Shown one piece after another: positions 56,112 to 64,000 of a DNA stretch of 64,000 nucleotides (within the stretch, counting starts at the first letter, position 1; each line of letters opens with the position of its first letter). Where the stretch lies: positions 1 through 64,000 of the forward strand of contig MU130714.1 in NCBI GenBank assembly GCA_015039465.1. Direction: 5' to 3'. The notes beneath the pieces are model-generated. The model saw only the letters and a list, made by a program, of their open reading frames with translations. It was not told the DNA's origin and searched no databases. Both the position numbers and the translations under genes were made by a program. The stretch comes from Phlegmacium glaucopus. Taxonomy: Eukaryota; Basidiomycota; Agaricomycetes; Agaricales; Cortinariaceae.

Positions 56112-57887
56112 TTATTCGAAAGCCGAGTTGAGAAATTGAAGCAAATCCTTTCGATTAGCGTCCCTTTCGTGATCACCTTTATCTTTCTTGACTTTAAGTT
56201 TGATCTATAGCATGAGAATTAAATCAAAAAAAAAGGGTTAGAACATAAAAAAAACATCCATGCTAAGATTCGAAAGTTATAAACCTTTTTACCAGTCAAA
56301 ACACTCCGTCTTTCTTCGTCTTTCTTCTTGGTTTTTTCCTTCTCCCTTTCCTTCTCCCTCCCTGTGTCTTTCTCTCCATCCCTTTCTTTGCCTTTTCGTC
56401 GTTTACGGTCTTCACGCGAGTCAGACCGATCTTTATGCTTCCTTTTGCCGTCGTGCTTACGGCTGTGACTGGACCGGCTGTATCTGTCTATGCTTGAATA
56501 GTTTTTGCCTGGACTCCTGCTGCGACTCCTGCCACGATGGTGGCTATCAGACTGGTGGCGTGACCGGGAATGGGAGGGAGAACGGTGGCCGGAACGGGAA
56601 CGGTGCTTACTCCGTTGGGATGAACGTCGTCTAGAAGACCCTTCTTTAGGTGCGCCTGTGCCCCGCGAGCCATCACTATCGTCAGAAGCACCGGGCGAAG
56701 AAGACCCTCTGGATGATGGTCGTCCTCGAGAACCACTATGATAATGGCGACCGTGGCGATGGCGGTGTTCAGAACGGAGATGCAGGCTCAACTGCGTCTG
56801 TTCATCAGTGTTACCTGGATGAAACTTGTGTCCAACCTTTAACGAGGTAACATCGGAAGGGGCCTAAAACACGTATGGTACAGACGTTGACATTTCCCGT
56901 GTAACCTTTGAAGATCAGAATACTATTCTGTGGTTATGGTATGGAAGACGTACAGGGCTTCTAGATTCTTGGTGTTCTTGCTCCTCCTGCTCCCTGTGTT
57001 TATAGTTGTTATAGTTTTTCTGGAGGTGTTCATTATCCCAGTGGCGTCGCTTTTCGCGCACTAATTGTCTCGAGTCAGCTTCGTTCTATAAAAAGGAATT
57101 TAGTCAAGGTGTTAGACTAATAGATAAGCATTCTTACCTTCCTATCATATCTTTCGTGAGGCTTCTCGACTGTGACACCCTGCCCACGATGTTCATTGGC
57201 TGCACTAGGGTTTGTCGTACGATGTCCATTCGAAATTTCCCTCCTGTGAAAGCCATCATCAACTCCATCAAACCTCTCATGACTATGGCTATTTATCGTC
57301 TCAGGATGGTCATGCGGGGTTCTACGGCGATGCTTTATATTCGAACCTGACCGCCGATCCTATTATTAACGGAGGATTAAATAAGTATTAAATAACGCTA
57401 ATTTTATTCGGAATGCAGGTTTACTTACCTCTGATTTGTCATAGCGGTGATAAATCCTGTCAGCGGACTGAATGTGTCGTCCTCTATCTGTTATTCTATC
57501 CGCCTGTGGATATCCTTGGTGGGGTGTACGTTCCTCTCGGGAGGTACGCAAAGAGGATCCATGGGAATTGTACGCATCGTGTTCACGGTCAGGCCGGTTC
57601 TCAAATTTATGGTCATCAAAGTGACTGTCTGCTGAGGATATGAAAAGACCTATGACGGATTCAGAAAGTTTGGGGAGAAGAAATGGTGTGTGTGCGTGCG
57701 TGTGCGTCGCAAACGCGTGGGTTCAGGAAGAGAGGTATGGAAAGGAAAGAATGAGCCAAAAGAACAATTTTGAATTGAAATGTTTGGGCTTACCAGAGAT
57801 CCGTTCTGTTTTTCTAGACTGGCCACTGCTGGAATCCAGGTAATTGCCCCTTTGGTGCTTCGTTGAAGCCCTGTCGCAGTCAGCCAT
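56112..57887 (-). CDS. RS-rich nuclear protein, putative splicing-related
   Basis: Minus strand. Start ATG 57,887 (MADCDRASTKHQRGNY) with exon 1 to 57,794, then exon 2 from about 57,637 (SADSHFDDHKFENRPDRE to YHRYDKSE), further exons near 57,350-57,145 (Arg/His-rich, NIKHRRRTPHDHPETI), 57,086-56,960, the large exon about 56,850-56,300, and a last short exon ending at 56,112. The large exon is an RS/RD/KE-rich domain (HRSRSGHRSPSHSRSR, RGRSRSRSPG, then KEREKEKTKKKDEERR). The last exon reads IKLKVKKDKGDHER...LLQFLNSAFE. RS domains usually mark proteins of nuclear speckles or pre-mRNA processing, but no RNA-binding domain is visible, so this is inference. Low complexity makes the exact exon limits uncertain. 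Confidence 0.65.
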
Positions 57888-58543
57888 TCATAGAGCCTGT
57901 TGGTGTAACGTTCGAACGTTCAAGGAACAAAAAAATGTTTGTTGTTTGTTGGGGAAGGAGAAACCAAATACTTGTCTCATGTATTAGTAATCCATTCCGA
58001 TCAACATTGCTTTTTGGGTCTCTCTACCGCCCAGTACTTTCCCTAAACTCAATTCAATTCTTGCATTCTCGTAAACTCGAGATCCGCAGTAAGGTAGTCT
58101 CAACAGTCTTTCAATATTGTAATACGCGCCGCGTAGTGAAACATTGATCGTCACGATACGTGTCCGATGGGCAAGGACGATTCATGCACGAGGGAAAAAA
58201 GTCGGAACGACGGACATTGAACAACTGTCTAGAAAACACGGCTTCGCACGGGTGGTTATACGTACTCGATGTCGAGAAGGCTATTCTGCGCCCACCAGGG
58301 AGGATCCTTCAGGATCCTTGTCTAGCCAATTTTAGGTATCAGTTGTCATGAGACGGGATCGGATCATCACACGGAGGTTTTGCTCAGTTCTCCTCACCCC
58401 GAAACATGACCCAACCCTTGGAACAACGCGTGACCTTTATCTTCATAAGTACATAACGAATGGGCGGATCCTGTCTTGAACTTCCCATACACCCGGGTAT
58501 TAGAGTTCCCTTTTAACTCGAACTGGTGCACCACATACCATAC
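57888..58543. promoter_or_regulatory. Divergent promoter region
   Basis: About 650 bp between the divergently transcribed RS-rich and P450 genes. No gene is recognised and no clear TATA box stands out. Confidence 0.4.
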
Positions 58544-60756
58544 ATGACCATGATGAGCTTGCGCCTGCTGGAGATCCTCATCCAACCTCAGAGTATTGCC
58601 ATTACCCTGCTGTGTCTAACATTACTGGCTGTTATTCATCAACATCTAACGTCTTCTGGTCTGCCACTTCCACCTGGTCCCCCTATCGACAATATCTTTC
58701 TTGGAAATTCAATTCCCACCGTCTTGTAAGTTGGCAACCTTTACGTACCTCTCCCGCTTCAGTACTGATATGACACGCGGATCTTGCGGTTAGTGCCTAT
58801 CGAAAATTTGAGGAGTGGACGAAGGAGTATGGACCTGTCTTCACGCTGCGACAGGGTTTCAAGACAATCATTGTGATCGGGCGGTTGCAGGCTGCGACTG
58901 ACGTCATGGAGAAGGAAGGAGCGTATTTGGTCGACCGGCCTCTAAATATCTCAGCAGGAGAGACGCTTTCAGGCGGGATGAGAGTGCTGTTAACACCAGC
59001 TGGAGACCGTTTTAAGAAGATGCGGAGGTGAGCTCTAGTCTCTGCTCTGGTTCCGGCCCGAAAGTTCAAAGTGCTACGACAGAGCGTTACACGCCCATCT
59101 GCAACCGAAGTTAGTTACGAGCTACGCCCCTACATTTATGCGCCACGCCAGACAACACATCCTTGATATTATTGATGGACCTGACAAACATCAAGACCAC
59201 GCAAAAAGGTACGTGGAAAGAAATTACATGCATCTCTCTTATATTGATTATTGCTCTCAGATATTCGGCATCCGTAGTCATGGCTCTAGCATATGGCCAA
59301 AATCCCAAGTCATACGAAGACCCCGACATCCAGGCTGTCAACCGTTGTTTGACGAGGCTGGGAAACACTCTTCGCCCTGGAGTCTGGAAAGTCGATGTAT
59401 ATCCCTTCTTACGGTTGGTGTTACTTATCTATCATTTTTGGATCGTCGCATTCACACCTACTTGACAGATACATTCCTGGTTATCTAAAAGAATTACAGG
59501 ACGGTCATGCGGAAGAACTGGCGTTATTCAAACGACAATTGAATGTTGTTAGATCGAATATGGTATGTCCCTCTTGCTTTCTACCTTGATGTACGTTCTA
59601 GAACTAATATTGGATGGTAAAATTTAAGGAAAGAGGCGAAGGGCTTCCTCCGTCATTTGGGAAATACCTCCTTGAGCGTCAGAAGGAACTTGAACTTTCC
59701 GATAATGAGACCGCGTATCTGGCTGGAAGCATGTTTGGTGCTGGTTCCGATACTACAGCGTCAGCTATCAGCGTCTCGATTATGGCTGCTGCCTGTTATC
59801 CCAAAGCCCAGGCTAAGGTCCAGGAAGAGCTCGACAATGTGATCGGAAAAGAAAGGGGTAAGTTGAGTTCAAAGATTTTTTGTGGTGGGCTGTGGATCAA
59901 TCAATTTTTTAGCACCTACTATTGCTGATCAGGAAATGCTACCGCAAACGGCGGCTTTCGTTTTGGAAACCTTTCGATGGAGACCTGTTTCCGCTGGTGG
60001 TATGCATATCAAATGCGCCAGAAGTTTTTTTGACTGAATTCAAATTATTTGACTGCAGGATTTGCTCATAAAGCAACGAAAGACATAATTTGGGTTGGTT
60101 TCTACTCAGTTTTTTTGTCCTTCACTCGAGCTTGATTGATTTACTATGGCCGTAGAAGAACTATCTGATCCCTAAAGGCGCCACCGTCATGGGTAATGTT
60201 TGGTATGTCATTTTTTCTTTCCTCCGATGTTTCAGTCCGTATATGAACGAATCTCGATCCCCTGTTTCTTTTTCCTTCTTTTAGGGCGGTTGGTCGTGAC
60301 CCAGCTTATTTCCCTGATCCGGAGCGGTTTGACCCTCAGAGGTGGTTGACTAAGGATGGGAAAATCAAGGAAGAGTTGAAGAGCTATTCATTTGGGTTTG
60401 GGCGAAGGTATGCTTACTTTTTGTTCTTCGCTTTTTCACGATTATTTTCTTACGTTCTGTGATTATTTCTACCGGTATAGGGTATGTCCTGGACAACACA
60501 TGGCTAGCGCGTGAGTGTGATCCTCCACTTTCGTGTCTCAACTCTCAAAAACTTTTTTAACAGTTCCGTTTTCCTCAATACCGCACTGGTCCAATGGGCA
60601 TTCACTATCAAACCTGATGCTTTATCTCCTATCGACGAATTCGGGTTTACTCAATCCGCAAATACCCATCCTCTTCCTTTCAAAGTGATTTTTGAACCTC
60701 GAGCAGCTAAAACTATGGAAGGTGTTCGTGAGTTGTTGGAGGAGTATGGGCTTTGA
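58544..60756 (+). CDS. Cytochrome P450
   Basis: A heme monooxygenase, ER-anchored by the N-terminal segment (ITLLCLTLLAVIHQH) followed by the Pro-rich hinge LPLPPGPPIDN. I take the first ATG at 58,544. About twelve exons are seen, including AYRKFEEWTKEYGPVFTLRQ (58,795), YSASVVMALAYGQNP (59,263), the I-helix AGSMFGAGSDTTAS (about 59,722), ExxR in LETFRWRPVSAGG (59,968), GRDPAYFPDPERFDPQRW (60,293), and the heme loop FGFGRR|VCPGQHMAS split by an intron near 60,409-60,481. The heme Cys is present. It ends at 60,756 with VRELLEEYGL. All family hallmarks are intact and length (about 510 residues) is normal. Family within the CYP nomenclature and substrate are not determined. Confidence 0.9.
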
Positions 60757-62293
60757 TTTCTAGTTTTGTTTATATGGTTTTTGGTTTGACTCACTTTTGG
60801 TTTTACTTTTGAATAATTCCTAAGCGTCTATATTCTATCCTCTCTTTGCTCTGTCTGGGCATTTTTGGACTAACCACCATCAGTCATCCTCCAGCGACTC
60901 AAATACTACTTTCAACGTACTAACTAACACACTGTTTTTTTTTGTATCCATCAATGTACATTATACATTTCAACGTGATGATGCCTTATACGAATGTTGG
61001 AGGAGTAAGATAAATTGCTGTTGGCTCAGGGCCGTACATCAAGGAACAATGGGGGAGATAGGCGCTGCAGTGCAAGTTCGCAAAGATCCGTGGTGTAACC
61101 AAGAAAGGTTAGATCTTGACGGAATTCATAAACCTTCTTTGTTCTGGAGGACTTTGTGAATGTGGATTTGGCTCGGACGATTTATAGAATAATATATGGT
61201 ACCTACAGGTACCTATCAAATCAATTGTGCCATTTAAGCAACTAATATTAACATACATGTCACTAGAAGAGTTAGTCGATTGCAACTTGCTCGATCACCT
61301 TACACGCTGCGGCCCGGAATGCTAATGCTAATGACAAAGCATGTGACGCAGGCGTGTTCAAGGCTTGGCACGTCTCCTATTAATGTGGAACTTGATAATC
61401 AACGTTAATCATCTTGTGGAGACGCTTCTCTTGCTTCTATTAGGGTCATGGAGCATCTACCTACCCCTTCTCGCTCCATCTCGTCATGGTGGATGATAAC
61501 AAATTAACGTCATTACCGCGCGCGCGCAATAAACACTCGAAACTGAGTATGACAAGTTTCTAATGGGTCAGTCTCGTTTCAAGTTATACTTAAATTTGAC
61601 AATGACATTGGTAGTGCGTATTTTTAACTAGGATGATGAGACATATATCTGATAGCGATAACACAACCGGGGTCCGCGAAATTGCCGCAATTTTTTTAAA
61701 AAAGAAACGATACAGTCGAACACAAGTCGAACATTTGGTGCTACAAAATTGTCATTTGCACCAAAGGTTACCTCTCATGACCCATAATCGCTAATACATA
61801 GTCATCAGGTGTCAACTAAGGGGTAATGGGTTGCGAGAAGTTCGACTGTATGTATTACTATTACGGACGATGCAAATTTACTAAATCGGGAGATATTCGT
61901 CCTGAATTGGAAATATTTTATCAAATGACAAATGGCATCAGTCACGGGAACGGAGGTCTGCGGTATCAGTGAGAACGCCCTCTTGACTTCTTGGGCCTTT
62001 CTCATCGCTATTTATTCATACTGTCAACGATCCGTAGTCAACATATCCAATCACGAAAAGGTCTTTTAGAGGGGCAGAGCCAAGTTATAAGCAATGGTAG
62101 AGCAAGCGAACTCGACATGGGACCCTATTTAATACCGCAGGTCTAATTCTGTCCAATTTATGACAAGGTGTACTCGTTTTTCGAAGCGCGATAACAGGGT
62201 AGTGTGATGATCAATGACTCGTCAAAGGCATAAAAGCCGACCTTATTCCAGCGTCTATCGTTCTATCCCCTTTCTTGCTGCACCCCATTTGCA
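60757..62293. other. Spacer with short repeat traces
   Basis: No gene is seen. A CGCGCGCGC run lies near 61,520. At 61,740-61,775, GTCATTTGCACCAAAGGTTACC resembles 53,712-53,735 (TCATTTTGCACCAAAGGTTGC), suggesting a shared repeat. Just before the next gene there is an AT-poor stretch without recognisable motif. Confidence 0.4.
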
Positions 62294-64000
62294 ATGCGTC
62301 GCTTTTCTGCGTTTGGCAAGAGCTCTAGCTCTTCTGGGACATCTTATGTTCACGAAAAGCCAATTGAAGATGAAAACGATTCAAATGCGTCGACCATTCT
62401 TCGAGGCGAACCCCTCCCTGTTCCCTCTTTGAAGGTCAAACATGTCGACCACTATTACAGCCGATGGTCCAAGTCATGGAAGTACAGGGTGAGTTGCTAC
62501 GGTGACATCATCATGTATGGCGTTCAACTGATGGATTACTCTCGATATCTGCGTAGACCACTAGCTCCAAGTACACAGTTGAGACTATCCCAATCATGCA
62601 AAGTAATAGTAATGATGTGTGGAAAGACTTCAGCTTCGTGTAAGCCGGCTCTTCTTTCGTTACTGTGGTTGGATTCCTCGTACTGAGATACTTTTCTGGC
62701 TATCAGAATCGTTCGAAAGCTCAACAAGGTGGAGGGCATCGAGCCGACTTTCAAGGTCGTTATCAAGAGCGAGTACATCCTCAAGGCATGTAAAGATGTA
62801 ATCGTATCATGGCCTGGCGTTTCTTGGAACTCAGATCCTTTGGAGGTAAGATTTACTCTCGAAGGTTCGAGAGTATCTCTGACTACTCTTGGAACGTTTA
62901 GCTCGACCCAGAAGTTTTCATCACTTTCCATCATCTCTTCTTAGAGTATGCCGAGAATCTGCAAGCACAGAAGCGTCGCTCAGAGGAGGACACACACATA
63001 CTTAATTCAGTCAATCTGCTCACCTCAACCATTGCCAGCGATTACTGTGTCACGCTCGCCACCATCAATAGGCTTGTCTCTCACTCTGAAATCACTTTCG
63101 ATCTCATCCATGCAATCTTGATACCTCGTTCCATCATGGTTGCTCGTTGTGTTATCACAGGCCTCCCACGTCTGTTCAGGCTGACCGATTGGAAACGCAC
63201 ATGCATCGATGGAATGTCTGTGTATCAACTTAACATGGAGAGTGTTGATTTGGTCGATCGACCGATGACACATAGTGTAGTGGTTGGAAAGGTACAGACG
63301 GTTGTGTTCCTTAGGTTTGTGAGCGGCACGGTCAAAATCGACAGTTTGGATGCATATCCACTCAAGTACCACCCTGACGAGAAAGGGTTGCGTGAGATGA
63401 TCACCGAACGAGGGAAGAAATGGGTCAGTTTGATCGGAGTTCATCATAAACAATTCGATGGGATCGCAGCAGTGAAATGCGGCAATACCTTATCGAAACA
63501 TAATGTTGGTGTTTCAAGTTTCGTCTACTTTGTTGATGAAATGAACTTATACTTTGTTAGGTTCGGAGCAGGATAATGATTGATCGCGGTAGGCTCTTCT
63601 CATATTTGATTTTCTCACTTATCTCATTGATATTGTTCCAGCTGGTTTTCATCGCCTAAACTCCAATTACCAGCTTCCTACTCCGGTACAACCCAAGATC
63701 GAGAACAATACTAGTACTACACCCCATCGATTTGTACCTGAAGATTATGATAGCTACTCGATGCCACCTCAGCCAGTTCGCATGGCGAGCTCTATCGGTA
63801 CGAAATAACTCGAGAGCCAGATTATTCATTTCTCACTTGGTTTTGGTTATAGTCAATTTCGATATCGTTCGAACTGATACAGCTAACGACACTCCGGACG
63901 TAGAATTGACGGATGATGATTTATTGCTCACTCCAACTGTCGTTTTCGGCTTTAGTCTCAACGATAAAGTTTGGTGTACGTTTTTGACTTTTTATTCCAC
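62294..64000 (+). CDS. DUF7025/AAA-type protein, N-terminal part
   Basis: The gene is cut by the window end. Start ATG 62,294 (MRRFSAFGKSSSSSGT). Introns are seen after KSWKYR (62,489), after KDFSFV (about 62,640-62,706), after NSDPLE (62,846-62,900), near 63,510-63,640, and later. The spliced protein has KYTVETIPIM, VIVRKLNKVEG, YILKACKDVIVSWPGVSWN, then FHHLFLEYAENLQAQK, TLATINRLVSHSEITFDLIH, and PLKYHPDEKGLREMITERGK. This order is that of the domain (DUF7025) which precedes an AAA ATPase core in many fungal proteins; LTDDDLLLTPTVVFGFSLND near 63,910 is the block that directly leads into the AAA part. The ATPase core itself would lie beyond 64,000 and is not seen. The function of the family is unknown. 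Confidence 0.78.

Noticed and set aside
56260..56850. Plus-strand frames opposite the RS-rich gene
   Set aside because: The minus strand has the coherent RS domain with matching splice sites; the plus-strand frames are shadows.

Overview
The window looks like nuclear DNA of a basidiomycete, most likely an Agaricomycete. Genes are cut by many 45-70 bp GT-AG introns (a few GC-AG), the families are mushroom-typical (TKL-like kinase, F-box protein, type I metacaspase, P450, NACHT/NB-ARC-TPR receptor, DUF7025-AAA protein), and the spaces between genes are packed with nested transposons. The species cannot be named from sequence alone.

Layout. 1-6.1 kb: a DIRS-like tyrosine-recombinase retrotransposon (Gag-like, RT-RNase H, recombinase) split by a hAT-type MITE. 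6.5-7.7 kb: a kinase-like gene with a changed HRD motif. 8.2-15.6 kb: a tandem array with two copies (about 2.9 kb apart) of a gene made of four repeated ubiquitin-like modules, plus degraded copies of an unknown plus-strand gene. 15.8-16.5 kb: a decayed actin pseudogene. 16,968-24,210: a complete 7.2-kb DNA transposon with 26-bp inverted repeats and a perfect 8-bp target duplication. It encodes one long Ulp1-protease/zinc-finger/DDE-type transposase and is itself interrupted by a second hAT-type MITE. 24.4-27.8 kb: a STAND/NLR receptor with nine near-identical TPRs. 27.8-35 kb: CpG-depleted remains of a second DIRS-like element (minus strand) and another inverted-repeat element. 35,430-38,132: a non-autonomous relative of the Ulp1 transposon, carrying a doubled LTR.

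38.8-41.2 kb: metacaspase with two 12-nt microexons. 41.5-43.1: F-box protein. 44.0-46.4: GH13 alpha-glucosidase. 46.5-48.0 and 53.0-54.8 kb: two copies of a segmental duplication carrying the 5' part of a tyrosine-phosphatase gene; the intact gene lies at 54.6-55.3. 48.2-50.1: multi-pass membrane protein. 50.7-51.7: repeat-rich inverted-repeat element. 53.3-53.7 and 55.7-56.0: two more short elements with the same AGGACCCC ends and perfect 8-bp target duplications. 56.1-57.9: RS-rich protein. 58.5-60.8: cytochrome P450. 62.3 to the window end: N-terminal part of a DUF7025/AAA protein.

The most interesting content is the AGGACCCC transposon family (one large Ulp1-transposase element and three non-autonomous relatives in 64 kb) and the tandem module gene, in which each repeated module carries an intron at the same place. 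Exon boundaries were read by eye and are proposals; intron models that restore a single frame over the whole length are marked as such.
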